Shown here piece after piece: positions 18,601 to 26,617 of a DNA stretch of 64,000 bases. The translations under genes and the position numbers were made by a program. Positions within the stretch are counted from its first letter, which is position 1. Each line of letters starts with the position of its first letter. Under the pieces are notes generated by a model. That model searched no databases and had not been told where the DNA came from. It saw nothing but the letters and a program-made list of their open reading frames with translations. Source of the DNA: an uncultured Christensenella sp. (GTDB lineage Bacteria; Bacillota; Clostridia; Christensenellales; Borkfalkiaceae); contig CAJUHC010000005.1 of the NCBI GenBank assembly GCA_910586345.1, forward strand, positions 10,545-74,544, given 5' to 3'.

Positions 18601-19439
18601 CCGCCGGGGAATCCGAGCCATAAAATGGAATTGACTCCCGTATCCTCTTTCAGGTCGCCGAGCTCGAACGATGTACCCATATTGAGCACGATAACGACGT
18701 TATCGAAATTTTCCTTTGCAAGCGAAATCATTGCTTTTTCGTTATCGTCGAGTTCGAGATAATGGTCGCCCGTCGCCGCGTTGCCGTCTGTGCTGTAATT
18801 CGACCTGCCCGCAACCGCGGAACCGTAGTTGGTTTTCAAATCGGCGCCTTCGCCGCCCGCACGGGAGATTACCACTATCGCCGCGTCGTCATAGTTCGTG
18901 AAAGTGCCTTTAAGCGTGTCGTCGTAACTTGCAACCGGAGTTTCGCCCGTTATAGTCGCGACCTGTCCCGTACCGGAACCGCCGTCGCGTCCTTTACCCG
19001 ACCTCGAATCGTCCTCGTAGAATTCTTTAAGCGCGGGATTTACGTCGAAACCCGCGTTTGCAAGGCTGTCGTAAAGGTTGTAATATTTGACTCCGCCGAG
19101 ACCGCTGCCGTCCGCGCCTGATGCGGAACCGCCGCCGCCGTAGAACGGGTCTACCGAGTTTTTGCCGAATACGGAAATTTTGGTTCCCGCTTTCAGAGGC
19201 AGAGATTTATTTTCGTTCTTTAAAAGTACAATGCCTTCTTCGACTATTTTCTGATTTAATTCGTTAGCGCGTTTCAACGCGTCCTGCGCGCTGACCGCTT
19301 CCGAACGGAACTGGGAAACGTAATTTCTGCCCGCCGCCGCGGAAACCGTAAGAGGCGCCGCGCACATAGTGCAGGCAACCGCCAAACTCGCGCATAAAGC
19401 TAATTTTTTACTTATGCTTTTTTTGGTTTTGTTAGTCAT
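15693..19439 (-). CDS. Secreted, surface-anchored GH3 glycosidase with Ig-like tail
   Basis: The 1248-residue protein starts with a classical signal peptide (residues 1-35, ending VSAAA). The GH3 domains are in reversed order: alpha/beta sandwich (about 65-390, SRAGGEGADL), FnIII-like (about 410-540), then the barrel (about 610-920) with SGRNFEYYSEDPILAG, KHFALNDQETNR and VITDWANN (nucleophile Asp857). After the enzyme come three putative-Ig repeats (about 960-1190) and a Pro/Glu linker. The tail ends with KKKGCGSALDAGF, one membrane helix and RKKSRNK. The end resembles a C-terminal anchor but lacks LPxTG. It is the second gene after the esterase, 74 bp downstream of it, and a paralogue of the other GH3 genes in the cluster. 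Confidence 0.9.
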   Translation of the reverse strand: MTNKTKKSISKKLALCASLAVACTMCAAPLTVSAAAGRNYVSQFRSEAVSAQDALKRANELNQKIVEEGIVLLKNENKSLPLKAGTKISVFGKNSVDPFYGGGGSASGADGSGLGGVKYYNLYDSLANAGFDVNPALKEFYEDDSRSGKGRDGGSGTGQVATITGETPVASYDDTLKGTFTNYDDAAIVVISRAGGEGADLKTNYGSAVAGRSNYSTDGNAATGDHYLELDDNEKAMISLAKENFDNVVIVLNMGTSFELGDLKEDTGVNSILWLGFPGGSGINALGKVLNGEVNPSGKLVDIYAKDFKKDPTFANFATNYTSAYLTEANGRTGINFVEYDEGIYVGYRYYETRGYEEGGNWYDENVVYPFGYGLSYTTFEKEVKFVTKSLDKNGLIEADVTVTNTGKTAGKEVVQMYYSAPYTDGEIEKSHVALGAFEKTDILQPGMSQTVRVSMKVRDMASYDYNDANANGVVGYELDDGDYTVYVGDGSHLWADEDTAKKTYALDDEIYYDTDENSGTEIENRFDYVSEYFDENSDEVWGAHSKLMTRADFEGTFPVPPADEEVKISGEEQTKAEEAHGKADANYDKNQPWYTDEMPVQATTRQTDIQASLLVGLEYEDERWEMFMDQLTIQDLKDTVAKGFFITNEMLDLDVPISITPDGPTGFVQGSGNNWVGNTCSYASPIVVASTWNKELALDMGEAVGDEGIWGGEGASGRSNGVKGGYNGWYAPGNNIHRSPFSGRNFEYYSEDPILAGQICANVVKGAQSKGVFVMLKHFALNDQETNRGDLATWADEQTMREIYLKAFEISVKDGGATGMMSAFNRFGYSWAGASYSLLTQILRDEWGFRGLVITDWANNFMSADKMVRAGNDLWLGGSGFAAAAVISNDNTPTHVAALRRAAKSVIYTVINSNAMNRLGTRYTSEHYAADVFSKNLGDFAAGADVSYNAKTGIYTNCEYVLSNAPKGITINKTTGEISGKIAADAVAGKYVMTVSLKDDKGYIGQSLVLELTVGGGLSYKGATNANVILNQFARIDVSSEIKGANVTYELNGTLPAGMSLTSDGAIVGAPSEKGTKKVTIVAKSAGAQDLSKEVTINVGDAKTLSFTGGALDKATSGTAYSADLAKATGADGIIYSASGLPEGLALSADGKLTGTPAETGSFTVKVAAWAEGCAEATVTEFTLTVEAAAGTTPPDGNTPPEEKPEPEPEKKKGCGSALDAGFGITIGAVALAGAAVIAVRKKSRNK

Positions 19440-19470
19440 ATTTCCTCCTGTTTTAATAATTACCGCCCGT

Positions 19471-19494
19471 GCGGGGCGCGGAAACGCGCCCCGC
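19471..19494 (-). other. GC-rich intercistronic hairpin
   Basis: GCGGGGCGCG, loop GAAA (plus strand), CGCGCCCCGC is a perfect 10-bp stem between the esterase and GH3 genes. There is no T tract, so it is more likely an mRNA stabilising or processing element than a full terminator. Confidence 0.6.
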
Positions 19495-19513
19495 TTAAAG
19501 CGGTTGTATTTAA

Positions 19514-22312
19514 TTACGCCTGAGCCGGAGTTTTAGCCTGAGCCGCTATCCAGCCCCACATTGTAACGTCAGCATCGTTAATCTGAACTTTTTCGGTGCT
19601 TGCGGGATTCAAATCTCCGATTAAGAGCGCACCGTCCGTGCCTGTTCCCGTATGAGTCTGAACGTTTACGCATTCATCGCGCAAAGCGTATATCCAGGAC
19701 CAGTGACCGTCGTAGTTGGTAGTTCCGACCGTTACGTTTTCAAAGAGCGAATAATAAACGCTCGTAGAACCCGCGTTCACCAATTTGAGATAGAGTTCGT
19801 TGGTGTTCTGTTCAAGCAAATTACCGTACGTTACGGGTTCCCACCAATTTGCGCCCTGTTTTTTCTCGGCAATGGGAAGAGTCCCGTCGTTCTTGGAATG
19901 CGTAAACCAGATGGGAATATCTTTGAGTTTTTCAATCATTGCGTCCGTAATATACTGCGTGTCGTAGCAAGCCGATACGGGATAAGCCGCCGCAAAATAT
20001 TCGCCGTGGTCCGCCAAAAGTTCCAAAGTCATCCAACCTCCGTTGGAGCATCCGCCGATATAAATACGGTTGAGGTCGATGTCTGTATTAATCGTTTCGG
20101 CATACTGTTTGATGAGCTTGAACAGCGATTCCGTATAAACGGAGTTTTCGGGAGAGCTTGCCTGTGCGCCGTCGCCTATATCCATCCACTGCGTAGGCGA
20201 CTGGGGAGCAAGTACGTAAGCGCCCGCGAGAGTGTCGTTCTTGAAATATTTCTGAATTCCTTCGTTTGAAAGTCCGGTAACCTGGTTTCCGAGAATAGCT
20301 ATTGTCGGGTCCGTACCGCCTTCGCCGCCGCCGTGAAGCCAAATGATAAGCGGATTCTTGCCGTTGTCGTTCTTTAACGCTTCGGGCTCGTATGCTCCGT
20401 ACATAAGGTTAATCGTTCTTTCAGCGTCGTTCCAAGTAATGCTGTCGCTGAAAGTACCGTCGACTTTCCAGTCCGCAAGGCAGGGGATTTCTTTATCAGC
20501 GGTAACCGTTCCCGTGAATTTGGTGTAAGTTTCCGTGCCGATTGTCAAAGAGTCGATAGCAATAGTTACGGTATTCAAATCTTTCCAAAGGTTCTTAGCA
20601 ATCTGTTGATTGTATGTAAAAGGAGAAAGATTGCCGTTGAACGACCACTGTCCGTAAGTTACCGCGTATTCGATAGCCACGTAAGCGGATTCCGTCGCGC
20701 TTTCCGCGAGTTTTTCTCCGTTTTCGTCGCAGAGATAAACTTTATCTCCCGTTCCGCCCAATTTTCCGCCCCAGGAAACAGTGAACGGATTTCCCGTAGC
20801 AATTGCCGTTGCGGGAATATTTTCGGTAAAGCCGAGTATCGCTTTTTCGACAGCAGGTCCGCCTTCGTAACCGCCGATAACGAGCGCTACTTCTACGTTT
20901 TTATCGTAGTTAACGTCGGGTGCGGGAGGCGCGGGAAGCGTTTCTTCTCCGGAAACGGCGTCGCCGTTAGCGGAAGTTATATTGAGAGTAGTCTCTATAT
21001 CGAGACAGTCCATATTGGGAACAGTAGTATCGGCTACGGTTATAACAAGCGAATTAATACCTGCTTCTATATCAAGTTCGCCGAAAGATATAGGGTCCCA
21101 ATATAAGTTCCAGGTCATAGGCTTTTCCGGACCCGCTCCGCGTAGGGTAGCAGGCTGGAAGTTTACAGCGTTATCATTAAATTTAACAGTAAAATCTTTA
21201 GTCGAAACAGTCTGGTCGGCGACATACATATTCGCCCAGTTGCCATCCGCAGGCATTTGAACGGCATTACTTGTTGCGCGCAACGAAATCGTTGCTTTGC
21301 CTGCCGTTTCGGATTTGAACGTAAAGGTTACGGTATTGCCTTTAACTCCCAGATATCCTATCGAAGTTTTGCCGCTCGCAGTCGCAATATTGTTCTCGAT
21401 AAAACCTGTCCCGGCTGAATTTTCGGAAGACTGTGTGCCCGTGATTTTAGCCTCTTCCGCTTCAATACGGTAGCCTACCTTGTTGCCTTCGTGGCTCTTC
21501 AAAGTCTTGACGGGCATCGTTATTACGCCGAAATGAGCGTACAGAGTAGCGTTTTCCGTTACGGTATATGTATCGAAATTAACTTTATCTCCGCCTTCGG
21601 CTTCGGTATACCAGCCGTGGAATTCGTCGCCGCTCTTTGAAGCAGAGGGAACGCCTGTAAGATTTCCGCCTTCATCAACGGTCAGTTTGTCTACGCCTAC
21701 AAGCTCGCCGCCATTAGCGTCGAATGTAACGGTATACTGTTTAACCCAGTGAGCGTAAATAGTCGTGTTTTCGGTAACCTTGTCGAACAGCGGACGGACT
21801 TTATTGCCGTTTTCGGCAGCATCGTACCAGCCGTCGAGGCGGTAACCGTCTCTCGTGACAGCGGGCGCTTTAGGGATAACTCCGTCTTTCCCCGCTTCGA
21901 CTTTCGCCGTGTCCTTGCCATCTATTTTACCGCCGTTCGCGTTAAACGTGATTTCTATTTTTTCAGCGGGCGCAGGCGGGGTTTCCTTTTCGGTATAGTG
22001 AGCGTACAGCGTCACGTCTTTCGTAACTTTATACGTTCCCAAATCGATTTTATCGCCGTCGGTCGCAAGCGTGTACCAACCGCTGAAATCGTAATCGGTT
22101 TTTGACGCCGTGGGAGCGCCGCTGATAGTTTTGTTTTCTTCTACCTTCACGGTAGCGTTGCCGTTAAGCTCGCCGCCGTTCGCGTCGAACGTAACAGTGT
22201 ACGTTTTCGCGGCAGGTTCGGGGTCTTTGCCGTTGTCGCAAGCCGCGAACGCAAAGCCAAGCGCTAACGCGACAACGGTACAGAGAACCGCAAGTAATTT
22301 TTTTACCTTCAT
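19514..22312 (-). CDS. Lipoprotein esterase (CE1/PHB-depolymerase-like) with InlB-type repeats
   Basis: The start is placed at 22312 because GGAGG lies 7 nt upstream and a lipoprotein signal follows (MKVKKLLAVLC...FAAC). That gives 932 residues. Three Listeria-Bacteroides/InlB-type repeats come first (about 30-260, TVTFDANGGEL...GWYT). A sugar-binding-like sandwich follows (about 270-450) and then an unassigned domain. The C-terminal alpha/beta hydrolase has the oxyanion HGGGEGG, the nucleophile elbow GGCSNGG (Ser756), a FTHSKNDGTLP acid loop and a YDGHWSW histidine. Such enzymes remove acetyl or feruloyl groups from plant glycans. It begins the operon that continues with GH3, Ig lipoprotein and GH3. 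Confidence 0.87.
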   Translation of the reverse strand: MKVKKLLAVLCTVVALALGFAFAACDNGKDPEPAAKTYTVTFDANGGELNGNATVKVEENKTISGAPTASKTDYDFSGWYTLATDGDKIDLGTYKVTKDVTLYAHYTEKETPPAPAEKIEITFNANGGKIDGKDTAKVEAGKDGVIPKAPAVTRDGYRLDGWYDAAENGNKVRPLFDKVTENTTIYAHWVKQYTVTFDANGGELVGVDKLTVDEGGNLTGVPSASKSGDEFHGWYTEAEGGDKVNFDTYTVTENATLYAHFGVITMPVKTLKSHEGNKVGYRIEAEEAKITGTQSSENSAGTGFIENNIATASGKTSIGYLGVKGNTVTFTFKSETAGKATISLRATSNAVQMPADGNWANMYVADQTVSTKDFTVKFNDNAVNFQPATLRGAGPEKPMTWNLYWDPISFGELDIEAGINSLVITVADTTVPNMDCLDIETTLNITSANGDAVSGEETLPAPPAPDVNYDKNVEVALVIGGYEGGPAVEKAILGFTENIPATAIATGNPFTVSWGGKLGGTGDKVYLCDENGEKLAESATESAYVAIEYAVTYGQWSFNGNLSPFTYNQQIAKNLWKDLNTVTIAIDSLTIGTETYTKFTGTVTADKEIPCLADWKVDGTFSDSITWNDAERTINLMYGAYEPEALKNDNGKNPLIIWLHGGGEGGTDPTIAILGNQVTGLSNEGIQKYFKNDTLAGAYVLAPQSPTQWMDIGDGAQASSPENSVYTESLFKLIKQYAETINTDIDLNRIYIGGCSNGGWMTLELLADHGEYFAAAYPVSACYDTQYITDAMIEKLKDIPIWFTHSKNDGTLPIAEKKQGANWWEPVTYGNLLEQNTNELYLKLVNAGSTSVYYSLFENVTVGTTNYDGHWSWIYALRDECVNVQTHTGTGTDGALLIGDLNPASTEKVQINDADVTMWGWIAAQAKTPAQA

Positions 22313-22439
22313 TTCTTTCCTCCATAAGAATATTCCGAACATTTTTTGTCCGTATATAACAGATTAGTGTGTATATTCATAATTGTAAATACCTGTGTCA
22401 CAAGTGGAGAAAAAAGCGTCACATATAAATTGCAATAAA
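22313..22439 (-). promoter_or_regulatory. Upstream region of the esterase-GH3 operon
   Basis: The 127 bp hold a weak candidate promoter (TTTACA, 17 bp, TAATCT on the minus strand) and two copies of TGTGAC about 20 bp apart. These might be activator sites for the LytTR regulator encoded next door. Nothing stronger is visible. Confidence 0.3.
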
Positions 22440-22477
22440 TAAAAAAACCCGCCGAGCGGAATGCCCGGCGGGTTTTT
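22440..22477 (-). terminator. Terminator of two-component system 1
   Basis: AAAAAACCCGCCG and CGGCGGGTTTTTT form a stem around an 11-nt loop, 13 bp after the kinase stop codon. The A/T tracts make it usable in both directions. Confidence 0.9.
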
Positions 22478-22489
22478 TACGTTATTCGA

Positions 22490-23797
22490 TTAAACTTTTT
22501 CGGTTACGGGGATAGGTATCATCGTAACGACGGTAAAAACGCCGTTTTCGTGCAAAAATTTTATTTTTCCTCCGTATCTTTGAGCTATATTTCTCATACT
22601 CTTCGCGCCGAAGCCGTGGTTTTCCTTATCTTCTTTATTCGTCACGGGCAAGCCGTCGGAAATACTGATTTTTTCGGAAGTATAGTTTTCGGCTCTGAAC
22701 ACGCACATATTTCCGACACGCGTCAGACTGACCGTAAGTTCTTTGAGTTCTTCGTTCTTTTCTTTGCGCAGGCTTTCTATTCCGTTCTGCAATGCGTTTC
22801 CGACAAACGAATAAATGTGGTATGATTTCATAAAATCAATCGCAGACCCGTCCGCGGTACAAACGAGCCGAATTCCGAGCTTTTCGCACATAAGCGCCTT
22901 TTCGGAAAGTATAATGTCCAAAGCGCGGTTGCCCGTAAAATAAGTACAGCGCAAAAGTTCGTTATCGGCTTCGGTTTCGCTTAAACTTTCATAGTCCACG
23001 ATACCCTGACTCATATGCTGTTTCATATCGTGGTACTTTATCATTATTTTTTCGTTGGATAGCTTCGCCTGTTCATAGCGCAGTTTGTCTTTATGCAGTA
23101 ACTGCTGTAAAATTTTGTTCTCTTCTTCGAGCCGTAATTTGCTCAGGTTCATAAAACCCGCCAAAAGCGTCGAACAGGTAAATAGAACCGATATCGTCAA
23201 AAGATAAATCTGACCGGTCAGCGTCCAGAAAAGCTCCCGTCTCGCAAAGTGCGTAAGCGTAGTTGCAACAAGCGCGAAAGTTATGACTATATAGACTACG
23301 GCGCTGCTGTTGAATTTCAGTTCGCCGTGTCTTTTTATACGGCGTACGACGGTAAAATACGTCGCCGCGCCGAATCCCGCGGTCAATAACGGCATTATTA
23401 TATAGTAATACGAAAAAGCCGAAGCGTCGCGCATTAATTGCATAATCGTAAAAGCTATTATGTAAGCCGTACTGCTTAAAACGAACTGCGAACAGTAAAT
23501 ACAGACGCCGAGGAACATCGACTGAACGAAATTTACGTGATAGCATAGAGCCGTAGCTCCTATAAGCATCGCGAGTACCAAAACGTAATTTACCGGCGCG
23601 GGTACGGGAAAATATCCGAATCTATTCAGAGTCTGCAAGCCGATAATACAAGCAAAACTAGAAATATAACGCAAGGCAAACAGCCTGCGTCTTTTAACCG
23701 CTGGAATAAACAAAAGCGCGATAATCAATAATTGAGTTGTAAATTCATTGCCGCATAAGTCGAAAACGAACGCGACGACTTTCGTATAGTTATACAT
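22490..23797 (-). CDS. GHKL-type sensor histidine kinase (AgrC/LytS-like), system 1
   Basis: The 435-residue protein has about six membrane helices in its first 205 residues and a coiled dimerisation helix at about 210-240. The phospho-acceptor motif is KYHDMKQH near 255. A C-terminal GHKL ATPase (about 310-430) shows an N-box NALQNGIES and the HGFGAKSM lid region. This is the HATPase_c_5 class that pairs with LytTR regulators and often senses peptides. Its ATG overlaps the end of the response regulator gene by 8 bp (ATGTATAA), so the two are translationally coupled. The stimulus is unknown. The adjacent esterase-GH3 operon is the obvious candidate target. Confidence 0.9.
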   Translation of the reverse strand: MYNYTKVVAFVFDLCGNEFTTQLLIIALLFIPAVKRRRLFALRYISSFACIIGLQTLNRFGYFPVPAPVNYVLVLAMLIGATALCYHVNFVQSMFLGVCIYCSQFVLSSTAYIIAFTIMQLMRDASAFSYYYIIMPLLTAGFGAATYFTVVRRIKRHGELKFNSSAVVYIVITFALVATTLTHFARRELFWTLTGQIYLLTISVLFTCSTLLAGFMNLSKLRLEEENKILQQLLHKDKLRYEQAKLSNEKIMIKYHDMKQHMSQGIVDYESLSETEADNELLRCTYFTGNRALDIILSEKALMCEKLGIRLVCTADGSAIDFMKSYHIYSFVGNALQNGIESLRKEKNEELKELTVSLTRVGNMCVFRAENYTSEKISISDGLPVTNKEDKENHGFGAKSMRNIAQRYGGKIKFLHENGVFTVVTMIPIPVTEKV

Positions 23798-24536
23798 TTA
23801 TAGTTCCGTTACAGCCTAAAAACTTCATAAAATTATCGCTGAAACTTCTTAAATATTTTCTGCTTATAGGAAGCGACGCTCCGCCGTTTAAGCGGACTTC
23901 GCCGTTTACGACCGAAATTATCCGCCGTAAATTTACGAGATAACACGCGCTGCATCTCGCGAAATCGAGTTCCGAAAGCTGTTTCTCCATTTCCTGCATA
24001 GAACCGCGCGTCCGGTAAGTGATTATCTCGTTGTTCTCTCCCAATACGTAATAATATAAATTATGTATCTGAATTTCGAGATAAAGCAGTTCCGATGCGG
24101 GCACTATCTCAACCCCGTGCAAAGTCTTTATCCTTATTCTGCGCGATTGACTGCTTAGCAGGGCTTTAATAACTCTGTCTATGTTTCTGTTGAACAGCTT
24201 CTCGTCCAACGGTTTAACAAGATAACCGAGCGCGTTTACTTCGTAACCGTTGACGGCGTACTGTGCGTAATGCGTACAAAAAATGATAACGGCTGTTTTA
24301 TTCTGTTCGCGGATTTTTCTCGCAACCGACAATCCGTTTATGCCGGGCATATTTATATCGAGAAAAACAATCTCGTATGAATTCGGATTGCCCGCAAAAA
24401 ATTCGTCGCCGCTTAAATAAGCGTCGCTTTCGAAAATCGGCTCGTTCCCGTGCGATTGGGTATAGTTGTTCAAAAGACGTATAATTCCGTCGAGCGTTTC
24501 ACGCTCGTCGTCAACTACCGCAACCCTGTATTTCAT
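23790..24536 (-). CDS. LytTR family response regulator, system 1
   Basis: The start is set at 24536 (MKYRVAVVDDE) because a ribosome site GGTGGG precedes it and the mapped promoter rules out the longer frame. The 248-residue product has a receiver domain (acidic pair DDE near residue 9, phospho-Asp in FLDINMPG). A C-terminal LytTR DNA-binding domain (about 140-245) shows LLYLEIQIHNLYYY and LPISRKYLRSF. LytTR proteins bind paired 9-bp repeats upstream of targets. It is transcribed from the promoter at 24607-24635, with two palindromes in the leader, and is followed by the coupled kinase gene. Confidence 0.92.
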   Translation of the reverse strand: MKYRVAVVDDERETLDGIIRLLNNYTQSHGNEPIFESDAYLSGDEFFAGNPNSYEIVFLDINMPGINGLSVARKIREQNKTAVIIFCTHYAQYAVNGYEVNALGYLVKPLDEKLFNRNIDRVIKALLSSQSRRIRIKTLHGVEIVPASELLYLEIQIHNLYYYVLGENNEIITYRTRGSMQEMEKQLSELDFARCSACYLVNLRRIISVVNGEVRLNGGASLPISRKYLRSFSDNFMKFLGCNGTINV

Positions 24537-24558
24537 TTTCCCACCGTTAATGTTTATT

Positions 24559-24596
24559 GCGCCATCGCGAGCGATGGCGCAAGGAGCGCGCTCCTT
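24559..24596 (-). repeat. Tandem perfect palindromes in the regulator leader
   Basis: GCGCCATCGC-GA-GCGATGGCGC (24559-24580) is followed without gap by AAGGAGCG-CGCTCCTT (24581-24596). Both lie between the predicted transcription start (about 24600) and the ribosome site, so they would form two hairpins in the RNA or serve as DNA operators. Confidence 0.75.
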
Positions 24597-24606
24597 GTTT
24601 TTGTTC

Positions 24607-24635
24607 ATTGTAACACACAATTTTTTAAATTGCAA
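24607..24635 (-). promoter_or_regulatory. Promoter of two-component system 1
   Basis: Minus strand TTGCAA (24630-24635), 17-bp spacer, TACAAT (24607-24612). It begins 10 bp after the stop of the upstream hypothetical gene and fixes the regulator start downstream at 24536. Confidence 0.75.
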
Positions 24636-24644
24636 TACCCGATT

Positions 24645-25097
24645 TTACAATTTTAACCGTATATTTTTTCTGTTTTTCAATCGGCGCTTCCGATTTTGCA
24701 CCTTAATAACGCTTAAATCTTCAAAAAATTTTCTAATTATTAAATTATTTCCGTTTAAATCTTTTTCTCTTCTCTTCATTATGTCAAGATTTCTCGCAAA
24801 TACCCTTAAGTACATTGCACAATATGAGCTTAAAGAATCTCGGCTTATGCAATATTCGTTAGAAATCTGTAATTGAGTCATATTGTTGTGCAGCGACAGA
24901 TACCTTTTAATAAAATAAGTCTTATGATTTTCCATACGTTCCGCATCCAAAATTTCAAGGAAATATAGCGTTCCACCTATTGCCGCTATTATCTCTGCCT
25001 GTTCCGATGAATTTATATCTCTACCCTTCTTCGTTATTTCCCAAGTATCTTCAATTAAATGTCCCAATTCCGTTGTGTTCTTCTTCGGTATTCTCAT
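24645..25097 (-). CDS. Hypothetical protein, 150 aa, possible sigma/ArpU-like helix-turn-helix
   Basis: The start at 25097 (MRIPKKNTTELGH) has a GAGGAG site 7 nt upstream. The product is helical and strongly basic at its C-terminus (QNRKRRLKNRKN). The segment YLSLHNNMTQLQISNEYC followed by ISRDSLSSYCAMYLRVFARN has the spacing of a helix-turn-helix. It loosely recalls phage late-gene activators of the ArpU group or sigma region 4. I cannot assign a function. The gene is AT-rich compared with its neighbours downstream and probably belongs to the acquired block that carries the toxin genes. Confidence 0.55.
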   Translation of the reverse strand: MRIPKKNTTELGHLIEDTWEITKKGRDINSSEQAEIIAAIGGTLYFLEILDAERMENHKTYFIKRYLSLHNNMTQLQISNEYCISRDSLSSYCAMYLRVFARNLDIMKRREKDLNGNNLIIRKFFEDLSVIKVQNRKRRLKNRKNIRLKL

Positions 25098-25133
25098 ATT
25101 TGTTCTCCTCAATATAATCCATTTAATGAACAA

Positions 25134-25414
25134 TTGTTTGTAAATATATTATACCGATTAAATATGCCACCTATATGTCTTATTTAAAAAATTTATTTGA
25201 TTTTATTATTGATTTTTATGTGACTTTTTCATATTCATCATATTTACGTACTGTAATCATAACCATTAAAATAAGTTATCGATTGCTAACCACTTAAGTG
25301 ATACTGAAATTAATCATAGCATCACTTGCACTGCCACCAGTCTAACTGGTTTTAAATCAACTTTTCACATATATTTAAGTTTAATACGGTTTTATTATTA
25401 TTTATTAGAATTTG
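25134..25414. other. AT-rich intergenic spacer with small dyads
   Basis: No coding frame is convincing here. The stretch contains a CACTTAAGTG palindrome and an ACCAGT-CTA-ACTGGT hairpin near 25337-25352. A TATAAT-like box near 25151 lacks a good -35. I see no tRNA or known RNA family. Confidence 0.4.
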
Positions 25415-25467
25415 CTACAAGCATTTCACACACCCAGTTGTACTGGGGGGGGGGGGTAAGCTTGTAG
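25415..25467. repeat. Nested inverted repeats with a 12-G homopolymer
   Basis: CTACAAGC (25415-25422) pairs with GCTTGTAG (25460-25467). Inside, CCCAGT-TGT-ACTGGG (25433-25447) forms a second hairpin that runs into twelve consecutive G (25445-25456). The structure is non-coding, at the edge of the toxin block. It could be a folded RNA or a recombination end; the run length may also be a sequencing artefact. Confidence 0.6.
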
Positions 25468-25476
25468 TTTCCAATA

Positions 25477-25513
25477 AAAAAGGCTTTACCGTAAAGGTAA
25501 AGCCTTTTTTATT
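25477..25513. terminator. Terminator downstream of the LRR gene
   Basis: AAAAAGGCTTTACC, loop GTAAA, GGTAAAGCCTTTTT is a perfect 14-bp stem with A/T tracts on both sides, 40 bp after the stop of the LRR gene. Confidence 0.88.
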
Positions 25514-25552
25514 TATTGTATTTTGTTATAATCCTCATAAAATTGTTTGCAA

Positions 25553-26605
25553 TTACAATCGATTAAATGCGAACTCTTTATTATGTGGTAGTTCAGCCGA
25601 CTTTAAATTATAATGCCGTTTATCCATTGTTCCCACATATTTCAAACGCAAGCAAGGCGTTAAATCTCCATTTTCAATGTTTGTGTCGACAAAACTTAAA
25701 AATTTTAAATTATCCATACCGTTAATAAATTCAAGTGAATTAATATTTCCGCAATTACTTATTATCAGTCCTTTCAAATTTATTAAATTACTTAAGCAAT
25801 TAAAATCCTCTATTTTTTTGCTACTTTCAAATTCTAATTTTTTTAATTTTGTGCAATTTGAAATAGCAGAAATATCAAGCAGTTTAGGACAATATCTAAT
25901 TCCCAAATACTCCAACTCATTAAGATTCTGAATATTATCCATAGTTATTAAATCTGATTGAGTAATTATTAATTCTTTAAGATTTAATAATTCTTTAAAT
26001 TCAAATTTTTTAATAGCCAGTTTTTGTAATTTAAGTGTTTTCAAGCCTTTTATTTTATAAATCCAATTTAATTCTATTTTTTTATCGATACAATTAACCA
26101 ACGACAAACATTGCAACCAATTTATTTTACTTATTATTTCGCAATCTTGACTATCGAAACACGCCACATTAAGTGTTTTTAGCTTTGTACATTTTATTAT
26201 ACTAATGTCTAAATGTAATTTTTGCTCATGATGAGGAATTAAATTATAAAATTCAAGTTCTTCTAAACTATCCTTTAAATTATTGAAATTTATAATTTCA
26301 TCTTGGACTTGCAACTTTAAAGTTTTTAGCCTTAATGAGCATATAGGATTTAAGCTATTACATAATGCCGTAATTTGGAGTGACTCAATTGACTTCAAAT
26401 CTTCCAAAAAGGATATATCTATTTTATTTGAAAGCGAACTATTTATAAATATTTTTTTAATGCTATTTTTATTTACGTATAATATTAAATCATTTAAATA
26501 TAAATTAAGCGGATAGTTCTCTTCACAATAATCAACACAAATCGTCCCATCTGAAAGGTGCCTGAAGCCTCCCCTCATTACATCACCATTTTTATAGCAA
26601 TTCAT
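25553..26605 (-). CDS. Leucine-rich-repeat protein, probable immunity protein of toxin cassette 2
   Basis: The 350-residue cytoplasmic protein has an N-terminal cap (about 1-70) and then roughly ten leucine-rich repeats of the LKTLKLQxLxIKKFEF type up to about 300. Its end, DTNIENGDLTPCLRLKYVGT followed by MDKRHYN, is the tail typical of LRR proteins encoded next to polymorphic toxins. It has no signal peptide. It starts 12 bp after the stop of a toxin-tip gene on the same strand, the standard toxin-then-immunity order. Base composition is strikingly AT-rich compared with the surrounding chromosome, which suggests transfer. The immunity role is inferred from position and this C-terminal signature. 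Confidence 0.78.
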   Translation of the reverse strand: MNCYKNGDVMRGGFRHLSDGTICVDYCEENYPLNLYLNDLILYVNKNSIKKIFINSSLSNKIDISFLEDLKSIESLQITALCNSLNPICSLRLKTLKLQVQDEIINFNNLKDSLEELEFYNLIPHHEQKLHLDISIIKCTKLKTLNVACFDSQDCEIISKINWLQCLSLVNCIDKKIELNWIYKIKGLKTLKLQKLAIKKFEFKELLNLKELIITQSDLITMDNIQNLNELEYLGIRYCPKLLDISAISNCTKLKKLEFESSKKIEDFNCLSNLINLKGLIISNCGNINSLEFINGMDNLKFLSFVDTNIENGDLTPCLRLKYVGTMDKRHYNLKSAELPHNKEFAFNRL

Positions 26606-26617
26606 ATTTTAACTCCT

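Noticed and set aside
22313..22342. Upstream start giving MFGIFLWRKE before the esterase signal peptide
   Set aside because: No ribosome site precedes it and it would spoil the lipoprotein signal; GGAGG supports the start at 22312.
25415..25467. Integron attC site
   Set aside because: The inverted repeat lacks the conserved RYYYAAC/GTTRRRY ends and no integron integrase is present.
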